Assembly: GCA_963710735.1 (NCBI GenBank) | Contig: CAVQBN010000011.1 | Coordinates: forward strand, 1-64,000 | Source of the DNA: FEN-1297 sp963710735 | GTDB lineage: Bacteria > Bacteroidota > Ignavibacteria > Ignavibacteriales > Ignavibacteriaceae | Direction: 5' to 3' | Length of the DNA: 64,000 nt | Part shown: positions 13,833 through 23,741 of the stretch, one piece after another | Numbering within the stretch: position 1 is the stretch's first letter | Layout of the letters: each line of letters starts with the position of its first letter | Program-made: the position numbers and the translations under genes | Notes under the pieces: generated by a model | Told to the model about the DNA's origin: nothing | The model's database searches: none | Seen by the model: the letters and a program-made list of their open reading frames with translations, nothing else

Positions 13833-16217
13833 ATGAGACTTATCTTTTACAGTTTATTACTTTGTTCGTTATTCTCTTCTTTATTATTTTCACAAAACAG
13901 CATAATATTTGGCACCGTCAGAGATAGTGAAACCGGTCTATTTTTGCCTTTAGTTAATGTTAAAATTATTCCTTTAAATATTAACACAATAACCGATGAA
14001 GAAGGAAATTTTAAATTTGAAAATGTACAGAAAGGCCGCTGCAAAATTATTTTTACCCATGTTGGGTACAAATCATTTGAAATTATAGTTGCGGCGAATC
14101 CCGATTCGGTGAGACCAATTGAAATTAACTTAATTCCCTCTCCGATTAACCTCGGCGAAGTTATAGTATACAGCACAAAAACCATTTCTCTGTTAAATGA
14201 TATACCGGTGCCTGCTGAAGTTGTTACCTATAATAAAATTAAAAGAAGCAACCCTGTTTCAGTACCGGATGTTTTAAAAAATGAGCCCGGGCTTGCACTT
14301 GGAAGAGATGGTATTTGGGGGACCCAAATTTCCATACGCGGGTTAAGCAAATCCAGTATTGTTACCATGGTTGATGGCAATAGGCTGGAGACAGCTACTG
14401 ATGTAGCAGCAGAACTATCTTTAATCGATGTAAACGATATAGATAGAATTGAAATTATTAAAGGCGGATCTTCATCACTTTACGGCACAGGCGCGTTGGG
14501 CGGGATTATAAACATAATTACTAAATCCGGTTCATTTAATGATAATTTTATTATCAAAGGGAATGCGGGAAGCAGTTATTCTACTGTAAATAGTGAAGGT
14601 ATGGGAAATCTTTCGCTTGAAGCAGATGCACCGGATTGGTATACAAGATTAAGTACTACTTTAAGAAAAGCTGATAATACAAAAACTCCAAGAGGATTTT
14701 TAAACAACAGCCAGTATTCTGATAATAATATTTCTTTTTCTGCAGGAGTTCGTCCTTTTAAAAACCATGAAATATTTCTAAAATACCAGAATTATTTTGC
14801 AAAAAATGTCGGGATTCCCGGGGGTAATTTACTTTTTCCTGCAAATGCACTTGTTACCTACCCTGTTGAACAAAGACAAATGTTTAGCGCAGAATATTCA
14901 ATTAAAAATATTACACGCGCACTTACAAGTTTATCAGCTAAATATTTTTACCAGGATATTTACAGAGATGTAAAAAATATTCCTTATATGACTAAGTACA
15001 TTACCACTCCATCCGGACAGCCGGATAAAAAAATGATTGTGCAGGAAATTACTCCTCATGCTCAGCACTATACAAATGGAGTGCAGATTGAATCAAACTG
15101 GATTTTAAATGATAATAATTACCTTGTCTTAGGTTTCGATGGCTGGCAAAGAAATTTGGACAGCAGAAGAGAACGACATATTCTTATTCAAAATATTGAT
15201 AAGAACACACAGGATATTATCAGTACAGTAAACCAGGTTATTGGTGAAAGGCCAATACCGGAATCAAAATTCCAAAGCCTTGGATTATATGCGCAGGACG
15301 AATGGAATTTAGTTGCTAATAAACTAAAATTAATTCTCGGCGGAAGGTTAGATAAAATTACTATTACAAATAAACAATTATTCAATCCCGTTTATATTAT
15401 TGTAAACGGCGTAACCAATAATAATCCGCCTAATAGTTTACAATGGAATGCGGCAAATATTAATAATTATTCGTGGAGTACAAATGTTGGATTATCTTAT
15501 GCGTTAGAGAAGGGAATGCATTTAAACTTATCGTTAGCACACTCTTTTAGATCGCCTTCACTTGAAGAAAGATATCAGTTTATTGATCTTGGAAATGTTG
15601 TTGAACTCGGTAATCCGAATTTAAATCCGGAAAAGGGATATTTTGTAGACGGCGGTATAAAATTATGGAATGATAATCTTTCCGGAACATTTGATATGTT
15701 TTACAATTATATTGCCGGTCTTGTTGTGCAAAAAAACGGAACATACGACGGACGGGCAGCTTTGATAAATTCTAATGTAGGCAAAGCAATTTTATACGGG
15801 TTCGACGGCTCCTTAGAATACAATATCTTTGGTAATTTCGTATTTTATACCAGGGTCTCTTTTGTTAGAGGAAGAAATGTTGAAGAAAATTTAGATCTCC
15901 CGCAAATTCCGCCTTTGAATGGATCACTTGGAATTAAAACTTCGCTGACTGAATATTTAAACATTGATTTTTCAGCATCTGCTTTCGCTTCACAAAATAA
16001 AGTTGCACCGGGAGAAATTTTCACTCCAGGTTATGTTTATTTTGATCTTTATTTATCATCTAAAGAATTCAATATAAAAGGCATTACTTATCAATTATTC
16101 GGCGGTGTGGAAAATTTGACTAACAAAGCTTACAGAAATCATCTTGCAACTAACCGCGGCAGTGTAACGGTAGAACCGGGTAGAAATATTTTTATTAAAG
16201 CATCGATTGGATTTTGA
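13833..16217 (+). CDS. TonB-dependent outer-membrane receptor
   Basis: 794 residues. A signal peptide (1-20, ending F-S-Q) is followed by a carboxypeptidase-regulatory-like domain (about 23-105), a plug domain with V-P-D-V-L-K-N-E-P-G-L, S-I-R-G-L-S and I-E-I-I-K-G-G-S-S-S-L-Y-G (about 120-235), then a 22-strand-type barrel ending in F. Such receptors import siderophores, cobalamin, metals or glycans using TonB energy. No SusD partner follows, so glycan uptake is less likely; metal chelate uptake fits the neighbours, but that is inference. It starts 33 bases after the exporter. Confidence 0.92.
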   Translation: MRLIFYSLLLCSLFSSLLFSQNSIIFGTVRDSETGLFLPLVNVKIIPLNINTITDEEGNFKFENVQKGRCKIIFTHVGYKSFEIIVAANPDSVRPIEINLIPSPINLGEVIVYSTKTISLLNDIPVPAEVVTYNKIKRSNPVSVPDVLKNEPGLALGRDGIWGTQISIRGLSKSSIVTMVDGNRLETATDVAAELSLIDVNDIDRIEIIKGGSSSLYGTGALGGIINIITKSGSFNDNFIIKGNAGSSYSTVNSEGMGNLSLEADAPDWYTRLSTTLRKADNTKTPRGFLNNSQYSDNNISFSAGVRPFKNHEIFLKYQNYFAKNVGIPGGNLLFPANALVTYPVEQRQMFSAEYSIKNITRALTSLSAKYFYQDIYRDVKNIPYMTKYITTPSGQPDKKMIVQEITPHAQHYTNGVQIESNWILNDNNYLVLGFDGWQRNLDSRRERHILIQNIDKNTQDIISTVNQVIGERPIPESKFQSLGLYAQDEWNLVANKLKLILGGRLDKITITNKQLFNPVYIIVNGVTNNNPPNSLQWNAANINNYSWSTNVGLSYALEKGMHLNLSLAHSFRSPSLEERYQFIDLGNVVELGNPNLNPEKGYFVDGGIKLWNDNLSGTFDMFYNYIAGLVVQKNGTYDGRAALINSNVGKAILYGFDGSLEYNIFGNFVFYTRVSFVRGRNVEENLDLPQIPPLNGSLGIKTSLTEYLNIDFSASAFASQNKVAPGEIFTPGYVYFDLYLSSKEFNIKGITYQLFGGVENLTNKAYRNHLATNRGSVTVEPGRNIFIKASIGF

Positions 16218-16241
16218 TCGGATAGTGGAAAAAGGGAAATT

Positions 16242-17117
16242 ATGAACTGGTTTTTACTTGCAATTATATCTGCTGTATTTTCAGCTGCTGCTGCTTTATT
16301 CCAGAAAAAGATTTTATTCAGTATTGAGGCACTCGATTTTTCTCTGCTTCTATCATTTTTTAATGTTGTTTTATCAATACCTTTTTTATTGAACGTAAAT
16401 TATGCTGCCCTTTCTTCCGCAAACTTATTGGTACTTTATTTTAAATCGATCTTAGGAGCCTTAGCCTTCTTGTGCGTCATGCTCTCAATAAAAAACCTGG
16501 AAATAAGCAAAGCCCTTCCTCTTTTAGCATTAACACCTGGTCTTGTAGCAATTTTTGCGTTTGTTTTTATAAATGACTCACTCTCAGTAATACAAGTTTG
16601 TGCAATATTGCTTTTACTATCCGGCACATATATCCTGGAAGCCCGTTCAGGTCAAAAATTATTAGATCCTTTTAAAGTTTTCATTAAATCGAAGAACCAT
16701 CACTATGTTGTATTTGCTCTTCTTCTCTTCACAACTACTTCAATAATTGACAGGCTTTTGCTTAACCGGTATCAATTACCGCCTAATGCTTTTTTGGGAT
16801 TTCAGCATATTTTTTTCGCAATAAACTTTTTAATCATTTACATAATTTTTAAAAAAAACGTTGCAAGATTATTCAAATTGAATTCAAACTCTATTTGGCT
16901 CCTAATCATTCTGGTATCTGTATTAACTGTAGTTTATAGGTACACTGAAATCCTCGCTGTAAAAATTGCGCCGGTCGCAATGGTTCTTTCAGTTAAAAGG
17001 ATTTCTGTTTTCTTTGCAGTTTTAATCGGTGGGAAAATATTTAAAGAGAAAAATTTATTAATAAAAACTCTTGCCACGGTATTAATCATTATAGGAATAA
17101 TTTTAATAACACGTTAA
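16242..17117 (+). CDS. EamA/DMT-superfamily transporter
   Basis: 291 residues with about ten hydrophobic segments in two EamA repeats; the motif A-L-P-L-L-A-L-T-P-G in the first half and V-K-R-I-S-V-F-F-A-V-L-I-G-G in the second are typical. Substrates of this superfamily vary (metabolites, amino acids, drugs) and cannot be told here. It lies 24 bases after the TonB receptor, with AGGGAAATT as ribosome site, so it may be co-transcribed and act on the same compound. Confidence 0.85.
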   Translation: MNWFLLAIISAVFSAAAALFQKKILFSIEALDFSLLLSFFNVVLSIPFLLNVNYAALSSANLLVLYFKSILGALAFLCVMLSIKNLEISKALPLLALTPGLVAIFAFVFINDSLSVIQVCAILLLLSGTYILEARSGQKLLDPFKVFIKSKNHHYVVFALLLFTTTSIIDRLLLNRYQLPPNAFLGFQHIFFAINFLIIYIIFKKNVARLFKLNSNSIWLLIILVSVLTVVYRYTEILAVKIAPVAMVLSVKRISVFFAVLIGGKIFKEKNLLIKTLATVLIIIGIILITR

Positions 17118-17201
17118 AAGGTAAACTTGAATCTATATTTTTATTTGAGTATCTAATCATTTATAAATTTGAAGTAATTAAATAATATTGTGAGGTCTTT
17201 A

Positions 17202-17636
17202 ATGTCAACTAGAAAAGCATATATAAAACAATTAAAGGGAATAACGTTCGTCGGAAAAACAGATTCTAATCACTGGATAACAATGGATGGCCCTGAAGAC
17301 TTTGGAGGAAGCGATGCAGGAATTCGCCCAAAAGAATTAATACTTCTCGGGTTAGGCGGATGCACCGGAAGTGATGTGATTTCAATTCTGACTAAAAAGA
17401 GAGTTAAGCTTGATGATTTTGAAATAAACATTGAAACTGAAGTTTCCGAACAGCATCCGCAAGTATTTACAAAGCTTCATCTTGAATATGTCTTTTACGG
17501 TAAAGATATAATTGCCAAAGATGTTGAAAGAGCTATAGAGCTATCACAGACAAAATATTGCGGTGTTACTGCAATGCTCGAAAAAGCGGTTGAGATTACC
17601 CATTCATACAGAATTGAACCAGGAACTAAAAATTAA
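17202..17636 (+). CDS. OsmC/Ohr family protein
   Basis: 144 residues from the ATG at 17202, which has GTGAGGT in place as ribosome site; the frame is also open from a GTG at 17190. The two family cysteines are visible in G-G-C-T-G-S-D and K-Y-C-G-V-T. OsmC proteins reduce organic hydroperoxides with this pair, and the short YhfA-like branch fits the length. It is two bases ahead of a methyltransferase gene. Confidence 0.88.
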   Translation: MSTRKAYIKQLKGITFVGKTDSNHWITMDGPEDFGGSDAGIRPKELILLGLGGCTGSDVISILTKKRVKLDDFEINIETEVSEQHPQVFTKLHLEYVFYGKDIIAKDVERAIELSQTKYCGVTAMLEKAVEITHSYRIEPGTKN

Positions 17637-17638
17637 AA

Positions 17639-18286
17639 ATGATCCAAGATTTTAATTCTATTAGATCTTCAATCCCGCCATCCGAGTCCGATATACTCCT
17701 CAATAAGTGGGGATATGATCTCTTAGAAGAATATTTCCAGATGATTCAATATGCTGGATTGACTAACGAAGGAATTGTATTTGAATTTGCTACAGGTTCC
17801 GGACGAATGACCTCGTTATTATCACGAATGAATCTTAAGATAATAACTGGAGATTTATCTTTTGAAAATAAGGTCGAAGCAGAGAAGAGAATTACTCATA
17901 ACTTTTTGGGTAAAGTAAACTTTATGGGGTTAGATCTTGAGCATATTCCTTTCACAGACAATTCTTTGAAAAATATTATCTGTGTAAATACAATTCACCA
18001 TTTAGAAGATCCGATTAATTGCATTAAAGAATTAATTAGAGTTAATTCTGTAAATGGCAAATTAGTTTTGGCTGATTTTAATGAAGAAGGTTTTGATGTA
18101 ATGGATAAGCTTCATAAAGTTAGATACGGAGATATTCACCCGCGCGGATTAAACATGTGGGATGAATTGCAAAATCTTCTTTATGATAATTACATCTCAG
18201 TAAGAAAAATTAATACCCGCCTAAATAGAGGTTTTATTGTAGAAGACAGGAAAATTAACCACGGCAGAGCAACATTCACAAATTAA
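17639..18286 (+). CDS. Class I SAM-dependent methyltransferase
   Basis: 215 residues. Motif I is V-F-E-F-A-T-G-S-G-R, followed by I-T-G-D-L-S (motif II) and the N-T-I-H-H-L-E-D-P loop of the methyltransferase 11 type. The C-terminal part is short and divergent, and the substrate is unknown. It starts two bases after the OsmC stop, so the two form an operon that ends at the hairpin at 18301. Confidence 0.85.
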   Translation: MIQDFNSIRSSIPPSESDILLNKWGYDLLEEYFQMIQYAGLTNEGIVFEFATGSGRMTSLLSRMNLKIITGDLSFENKVEAEKRITHNFLGKVNFMGLDLEHIPFTDNSLKNIICVNTIHHLEDPINCIKELIRVNSVNGKLVLADFNEEGFDVMDKLHKVRYGDIHPRGLNMWDELQNLLYDNYISVRKINTRLNRGFIVEDRKINHGRATFTN

Positions 18287-18300
18287 TAATTAATTTTATT

Positions 18301-18344
18301 TAACAATTGCAGATGACATTTATGATTGCAATCTGCAATTGTTA
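18301..18344. terminator. Bidirectional terminator hairpin
   Basis: TAACAATTGCAGAT and its exact reverse complement ATCTGCAATTGTTA form a 14-bp stem around a 16-base loop in the 82-base gap between converging genes, so one structure can end both transcripts. Confidence 0.7.
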
Positions 18345-18368
18345 TATATACACTTCAAAAATTCAAAA

Positions 18369-20000
18369 TTAAGCTTTGGTTTTAAATCCTTTCAGCATCC
18401 ATTTTCTTGCAAGTATTAGACCGATGGGAGTTAAGATTGCAATCCAGCCGTATATAAACCACATCATACCTGAATTCATTGCTGATGGAAGCGTATTAAG
18501 CGGAATATAATGCTCTAGGAACCAGCCAGAATAAAAGCCTGCAATTACTTTTGTAAGAAACCATGGAAATTGCCCGACCCCCATATACAATCCGGTCATG
18601 TTTTTGGGCGCAACCTCGGCAATCCATTGTAAAAAGCGCGGCTGCCACATTGCTTCTCCTATAGTAGAGAATAAAACATACAGAAGGAAAAGGTACATAT
18701 TCGGCCCAAAGGCCAATAAAAATGTAGGAATGGCCATTACGGTAGTTCCGTATATCATCATCTTATAAACATTTGCTCTTGCTGTTAATCCTGCAACAAG
18801 CGGAGCAAGAATAAAAATAAGAATCGGGTTTAAGTTGGAAAAAACTTCAAAGTACCGGCTCACTACAGAGCCCGCAAATGCCCTATCAAGGTAATATGGA
18901 ATTGTAAGCCAGTTATGCGCAAATAATGTCTGTACTGGTATAAGTATAAAAATAAAAAATGCAAATCTACTATCTCTGAATGGATGTTCGGGCCTTCTTT
19001 TTAAAAACTCTTTTATGGTAATTATAAATGCAATCATAGAAAGTACAAAGAAAAAGTCTATCACGATATTCAGGCCGAGAACAGAAAATTTAATTTCAAA
19101 ATTTAAGGGATTTGAAAAACCAAAATTAGATAATAAAAACAAAGCAACTGTAATAACAGCATAAATTATCAATGGTACGTTATTTATTTTTTCTTTTGTT
19201 TTATGATCTCCTTCTTCTTCATCACCTCTTCCTTCAAGACCTTCTTTTTCCATTTCTTCACGGACTTTAGCAACTGCCTGCTTATCCGACTTCTTGCTTA
19301 AAAGGACAAAAGTTAAAATGAGAGATATAACCGTTATTCCGGTGTAAATCCAGAATACGGCAGTTAATCCGTTCGGAGGAAAAATTTTTTCAAAGTGGGG
19401 CCTTGTTTCTGATGAGATAAATCCTGAAATAAAAGCACCCAAATTCATAAGTCCATAAATTACACCGTAACCCATAGCCGCTGTTTTAGGTGAAGTATAT
19501 CTTTTTACACCAGCGTAAGCGGCTGGCTGATAAAGACCATAAAATAGAACGACAACAAGTAGCCCCGACGTCAATGTAAAAAACATTGGAGACCAGAGTC
19601 CGCCGGTTAATCCTAGACTGCCGGAAAGCGAAACAATTATTCTTCCGACAAGCATTCCGATAAATGCAATGGCAAGCGATTTTCTTACTCCCCATTTATC
19701 TGCAAACCCTCCGAATATTAGCATAGAAAAAGTAATTCCGCCGGTAACAAAGCTGTAAACAAGTCCCGATTGAGTGTCCTGCAAAGAAACATTCTCCGAA
19801 CAATATTTACCTAATATTGTTAAGGTTCCGAAATAAACCAATCCTTCTAAAATATAGGGGACATTAACCCCCCACAACGCTTTCGGTGCCTTTACAAATG
19901 CAACAAAAGTTTCTCCCAGTTCTTTGAATGCATCAGTAATGATTTCAGAAAAATTCTTAGATTTTATTTCCTCTTTTTGTTCTTCCAGGTTTTCAGACAT
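18369..20000 (-). CDS. MFS transporter, possibly POT/PTR2 peptide type
   Basis: 543 residues with about 12-14 membrane segments. The MFS loop motif appears as G-G-F-A-D-K-W-G-V-R-K-S after the second segment, and a charged cytoplasmic stretch of Lys and Glu (about 240-270) separates the halves. The size, the E-G-L-V-Y-F-G-like first helix and the A-M-W-Q-P-R loop resemble proton-coupled oligopeptide transporters, but the assignment beyond MFS is not secure. AGGGAGTA upstream is the ribosome site. Confidence 0.85.
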   Translation of the reverse strand: MSENLEEQKEEIKSKNFSEIITDAFKELGETFVAFVKAPKALWGVNVPYILEGLVYFGTLTILGKYCSENVSLQDTQSGLVYSFVTGGITFSMLIFGGFADKWGVRKSLAIAFIGMLVGRIIVSLSGSLGLTGGLWSPMFFTLTSGLLVVVLFYGLYQPAAYAGVKRYTSPKTAAMGYGVIYGLMNLGAFISGFISSETRPHFEKIFPPNGLTAVFWIYTGITVISLILTFVLLSKKSDKQAVAKVREEMEKEGLEGRGDEEEGDHKTKEKINNVPLIIYAVITVALFLLSNFGFSNPLNFEIKFSVLGLNIVIDFFFVLSMIAFIITIKEFLKRRPEHPFRDSRFAFFIFILIPVQTLFAHNWLTIPYYLDRAFAGSVVSRYFEVFSNLNPILIFILAPLVAGLTARANVYKMMIYGTTVMAIPTFLLAFGPNMYLFLLYVLFSTIGEAMWQPRFLQWIAEVAPKNMTGLYMGVGQFPWFLTKVIAGFYSGWFLEHYIPLNTLPSAMNSGMMWFIYGWIAILTPIGLILARKWMLKGFKTKA

Positions 20001-20032
20001 ACGTACTCCCTTTTATCTACATTATGAATTAT

Positions 20033-20644
20033 TTATTTAATCACTACAATGTGCGATGTTAACGGACGATTTTTTATTTCTTTAACAATTTCAAATTTAT
20101 TTTCTTTGATTAATGAAATGATGCCGCCGTTTTTGACAAACAGCTTGAAGTTTTTGTAATGGTCTCTTCCTGCTGCAAATTCTACGGCTTCATTTAATAA
20201 ATTCCAAAACCCTTTAGTCCTCGGAACAAAGTAATCCCCGATAATAATTTTGTTTGAGAATTCTCGAATTGTATTTAAAAAGTCACTTCTTTCATTTAAA
20301 GGAATTTCATGGATTACATAAGTAATAATAGCATAATCAAATTTCTTGCCGCTTTTTAATATGTTCGCTGCGCTTCCGTGAATAAATTCGATATTTTTTA
20401 ACTTGGAATTATTTAAATGATTAAGAGCAGTTTTAATATTTTTTGAAGACAGGTCAACCCCTGTAACTGATTTACATTTTAAAGCAAGCTGGAATTCAAG
20501 CCTGCCGGTACCACATCCTATATCAACAACAGAGCTGTTATTGTCAATTAAAGATGAAATCAGTTTAAACATTATATCCTGGTTGGGTGCGATTATATTA
20601 TCGTAAAACCAGCCGTCGTACCAATGTTTTTTATCAAGCTGCAT
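20033..20644 (-). CDS. Class I SAM-dependent methyltransferase
   Basis: 203 residues with motif I V-V-D-I-G-C-G-T-G-R and the acidic G-V-D-L-S of motif II, followed by A-I-I-T-Y-V-I-H-E-I. Substrate unknown. It opens with K-H-W-Y-D-G-W-F-Y-D, which suggests a small-molecule or thiol/selenol methyltransferase subgroup, but this is a weak hint. It lies 32 bases upstream of the MFS gene on the same strand, so the two may share a transcript. Confidence 0.85.
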   Translation of the reverse strand: MQLDKKHWYDGWFYDNIIAPNQDIMFKLISSLIDNNSSVVDIGCGTGRLEFQLALKCKSVTGVDLSSKNIKTALNHLNNSKLKNIEFIHGSAANILKSGKKFDYAIITYVIHEIPLNERSDFLNTIREFSNKIIIGDYFVPRTKGFWNLLNEAVEFAAGRDHYKNFKLFVKNGGIISLIKENKFEIVKEIKNRPLTSHIVVIK

Positions 20645-20763
20645 TATTCCCCGATTTAATCATACAATTGAATCTAATTCAATAATTATAAAATATTTCC
20701 TAACACCATCCCCTAATTTTATGAATGTAAAATTAACTTAATCCTTTATGAATTTAAACAAGT

Positions 20764-21660
20764 TTATTTAATATTTGGTAAACAGCTTGCTTTTAAATAT
20801 TCTTCAAATTCATTTCTTTTATAGATAACATTATTGTGCTGAAGATCGGTAAAAATAAAAATCAATCTATTATTAGCTAAATCAAATGGAGTAACATTTT
20901 GCTCATCGTTAAAAGAAACGAATGGAATTTTCCAGCCTTTTAAATCAGCCATAAGTTTTTCAGTTTCTTCTTTAGTTCCGCCGTGCTGAGTATAAATATC
21001 AATTAGCTTCCCATTATAGCGGTCAAACCAGTGAATGAATTTTTCTTTTTCAGCATATAGCGCATCAAATATATATACTTCCTTAATATGTTTTGTTAAG
21101 CCGCCTCTCATTAATATATAGGACATTACACGGTATCCGCCGCTATGACCAGATAATATTATCTTTCCCACTTTTTCATTTGAAATTACTTTTCGCGTAT
21201 AAAGAGTATCTATTAATTCTTTAACAAACCGCCTGAACCCATTTGTCTCTTCCAATTTTCCGCCGTAAGAATCAGGAACATTCACAGCGCCTCCCGGCAC
21301 TACAAGCAGAGCATTTTTTCCGCTCCCAATAAATTGTTTAACTAAATTATACTGAGCAAAAGTACTGTCTACATTGTTAAACCATCCGTGAAAATGAATT
21401 ACAAAATTAATACTGCTGCCGGATTTAAATCCTTTAGGTATAAATACCGCAACTGTGCTGTCCATATAATGATCTTTAGCAGAATAATAAGTACTGTCAT
21501 AAGTATGCCCGGCCGCTCTGCCAGTATCCGGAAAAGATGCAGAGTGAAGATGTGTTACGATCATTTCACCATATTGAGAATATCGCGTCAATAAGTTTTG
21601 AGAAAAAAGATTAATTGAAAGTAAAAATATCGACAGAAAAATTATTTTTAATATTTTCAT
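20764..21660 (-). CDS. Exported alpha/beta hydrolase
   Basis: 298 residues with a signal peptide (about 1-20, ending F-S-Q). The nucleophile elbow is S-G-H-S-G-G-Y, and the oxyanion region is F-V-I-H-F-H-G-W; a late D-L-Q-H-N-N-V could hold the catalytic His. It is probably a periplasmic or secreted esterase-like enzyme. The substrate is not evident. It stands alone, 31 bases after a PLP enzyme on the same strand. Confidence 0.8.
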   Translation of the reverse strand: MKILKIIFLSIFLLSINLFSQNLLTRYSQYGEMIVTHLHSASFPDTGRAAGHTYDSTYYSAKDHYMDSTVAVFIPKGFKSGSSINFVIHFHGWFNNVDSTFAQYNLVKQFIGSGKNALLVVPGGAVNVPDSYGGKLEETNGFRRFVKELIDTLYTRKVISNEKVGKIILSGHSGGYRVMSYILMRGGLTKHIKEVYIFDALYAEKEKFIHWFDRYNGKLIDIYTQHGGTKEETEKLMADLKGWKIPFVSFNDEQNVTPFDLANNRLIFIFTDLQHNNVIYKRNEFEEYLKASCLPNIK

Positions 21661-21691
21661 ATTACTTCTCCGGATATATAATTAGAAGAAT

Positions 21692-22816
21692 TTATTCTGA
21701 TAATGCTTGCTCAAGATCGCCGATTAAGTCATCGGGATGTTCCAATCCAATTGATACGCGCAAAAGATTCTGCGGGGTTTTTGTCTCATCACCTTCAACA
21801 GATGCGCGATGTTCTATTAAACTTTCAGGCCCGCCTAAACTTGTTGCCCTCGTAAACAGCTTAACTTTAGAAGCAACTTTCATCGCTTCCTCTTTACCAC
21901 CTTTTACCTCAAAGGAAATCATTCCTCCATAAAGTTTCATCTGCATTGAAGCAAGAGGATGACCGGGATGTTTTGGTAAACCGGGATAATAGACTTTGGA
22001 AACTGCTTTATTCTTATTAAGGAACTCAGCAACCAGCATGGCACTTTCTGATTGTGTTCGAATTCTAATGGGTAAAGTTTGTATTCCTCTTAATGTAAGC
22101 CAGCACTCAAATGGTGAAGGAACTGCGCCGCCTGTTCTTTGAATTTCAATTATTTTTTGGGAAAATCCATTTTCAGTTTTTGCAATAACTGCACCTCCTA
22201 AAACATCACTATGCCCGCCAATATATTTTGTTGTTGCATGAAGAATTAGGTCAGCACCAAACTCAAAAGGAGATTGAAGAACCGGGGTTGCCCATGTATT
22301 ATCACAAACAACCATTGCTCCTGATTGATGTGCTAAATCGGATACTTTTTTTAAATCTATAATTTTTAATAAAGGATTCGATGGAGTTTCAATCCAAATA
22401 AGTTTTGTATTTTTTTTTATTGATGATTTCAATTTGGTCAAATTAGTCATCTCAACAAAATTTGATTTTATGCCCCACTTATCAAACTGTTTTATTAATT
22501 TCCTTGTACCATGGTAAATATCATCGGATAAGAGTACATGATCTCCAGGTGATAAAGATTGAAAAATGCTCATGGCTGCTGCCGATCCTGAAGAAAACAC
22601 AGCAGCAGTTTCGCCTCCTTCTAAAGCTGCAAGACATTTTTCAAGCGATTCTCTATTTGGATTGTTATTCCGGGAATAATTAAAGCCCTTTGGGTAATCT
22701 CCGTTTTTCTCCCTTTCATAAGTTGTTGTTAAATGAATAGGAGGAGTTACAGCACCGGTTGCCGGATCAACACTTCTTCCTGCATGCACAGAAATAGTTT
22801 CAATTCTCATAAACAT
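21692..22816 (-). CDS. Trans-sulfuration PLP enzyme (cystathionine gamma-synthase/lyase family)
   Basis: 374 residues of the Cys/Met-metabolism PLP family: Y-S-R-N-N-N-P-N-R, S-S-G-S-A-A-A near the PLP phosphate site, and the Schiff-base Lys in A-T-T-K-Y-I-G-G-H-S-D. These enzymes make or split cystathionine. A second paralogue of the family is at 46110-47291; the two probably split synthase and lyase roles, but which is which cannot be decided by eye. The C-terminal S-L-G-G-P-E-S-L-I-E-H-R fits a gamma-lyase or synthase. Confidence 0.9.
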   Translation of the reverse strand: MFMRIETISVHAGRSVDPATGAVTPPIHLTTTYEREKNGDYPKGFNYSRNNNPNRESLEKCLAALEGGETAAVFSSGSAAAMSIFQSLSPGDHVLLSDDIYHGTRKLIKQFDKWGIKSNFVEMTNLTKLKSSIKKNTKLIWIETPSNPLLKIIDLKKVSDLAHQSGAMVVCDNTWATPVLQSPFEFGADLILHATTKYIGGHSDVLGGAVIAKTENGFSQKIIEIQRTGGAVPSPFECWLTLRGIQTLPIRIRTQSESAMLVAEFLNKNKAVSKVYYPGLPKHPGHPLASMQMKLYGGMISFEVKGGKEEAMKVASKVKLFTRATSLGGPESLIEHRASVEGDETKTPQNLLRVSIGLEHPDDLIGDLEQALSE

Positions 22817-22921
22817 CCTAAATAAAAAGTTAAAGCGGATTGAATATTTGAACGGTAAAATAATAAATGAATTTATTAAATGTTTGATTTATTCGGTGAG
22901 TATTTTAAAGGAAAATTAAAG

Positions 22922-22951
22922 CGCATATAGCATTAAAAAATACTATATGCG
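22922..22951 (-). terminator. Terminator after the thioredoxin-like gene
   Basis: CGCATATAG and CTATATGCG form a 9-bp stem with a 12-base loop, eight bases beyond the stop of the leftward gene at 22960, with a T-rich tail on the minus strand. Confidence 0.6.
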
Positions 22952-22959
22952 TATAAAAA

Positions 22960-23571
22960 TTATTCTTGTTCAACTTTAGATAGTATTTCTAAAAATTCGG
23001 CTTCTATTTCTTTACCCCGATTCCTTCCATACCATAAATGAAGTTTCTCATAAAGTTCCGGTTTTACAATTCCCTCATTTTTCCATTGATTCATTAATTC
23101 CTGAGCGGCTTTAGGTCTCGGTCCCCATGTGAATAATTCGTTACCTTCCAAATCAAAAGCAATAAGTTTTGGAATACTTCTTGTCTCATGCGTCAAATAC
23201 AGATCCATAATATCCGGGTTTGAATCTCTAAGAACAATTCTTAAATCAATATTGCGATTTAAAGAAGCAATCTTTGCTAAATAAGGTAAGTTTTGTGCTG
23301 AATCCCCGCACCATGGTTCCGTAATAACCATCCAGATCTGTTTTTCTTTTATGGTTTGAATTTCGGATTTTAATTCTTCGGATACTTCATAACTTTTTTC
23401 AATTCTTTGAGTTCTCTGAAAATTTAATTTTTTATACTCAAATAATTCTCTATCCTTATCACTTAAATTCTCCGGATTAATATTATTCACTTCATTATTA
23501 AATTTTTCAGTGTATTCTTTATAAGTCAAACCGTTATGAAGGCGTTTATCTTTAAAAAATTGAGGTACCAT
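22960..23571 (-). CDS. Thioredoxin-family protein with WCGDS active site
   Basis: 203 residues. A thioredoxin-like core begins around residue 75; the active-site region is P-W-C-G-D-S-A-Q-N, with Ser where the second redox Cys would be, so it is monothiol (CxxS). The N-terminal 70 residues are helical and charged. Such proteins occur in Bacteroidota and Firmicutes with unknown clients; glutathione- or bacillithiol-like reduction is a guess. The conserved cis-Pro region appears as R-S-I-P-K. Confidence 0.85.
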   Translation of the reverse strand: MVPQFFKDKRLHNGLTYKEYTEKFNNEVNNINPENLSDKDRELFEYKKLNFQRTQRIEKSYEVSEELKSEIQTIKEKQIWMVITEPWCGDSAQNLPYLAKIASLNRNIDLRIVLRDSNPDIMDLYLTHETRSIPKLIAFDLEGNELFTWGPRPKAAQELMNQWKNEGIVKPELYEKLHLWYGRNRGKEIEAEFLEILSKVEQE

Positions 23572-23741
23572 AATTATACTCCTTAATATTCTGCATTCGC
23601 ACTAAAAATTACAAAACAATAAAAACAATTGGTGTCATTCATCTTACATATGACGTATAAAAAGAGAAAAGGATTCCGAATATTTTTCATTTCCGAGTAC
23701 ATTTATTTTATTAACCCATTTTGTTTCCGAAACATAACTCG

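Noticed and set aside
13847..14185. 112-codon minus-strand frame within the TonB receptor
   Set aside because: Opposite-strand shadow of a conserved coding region with no ribosome site or family.
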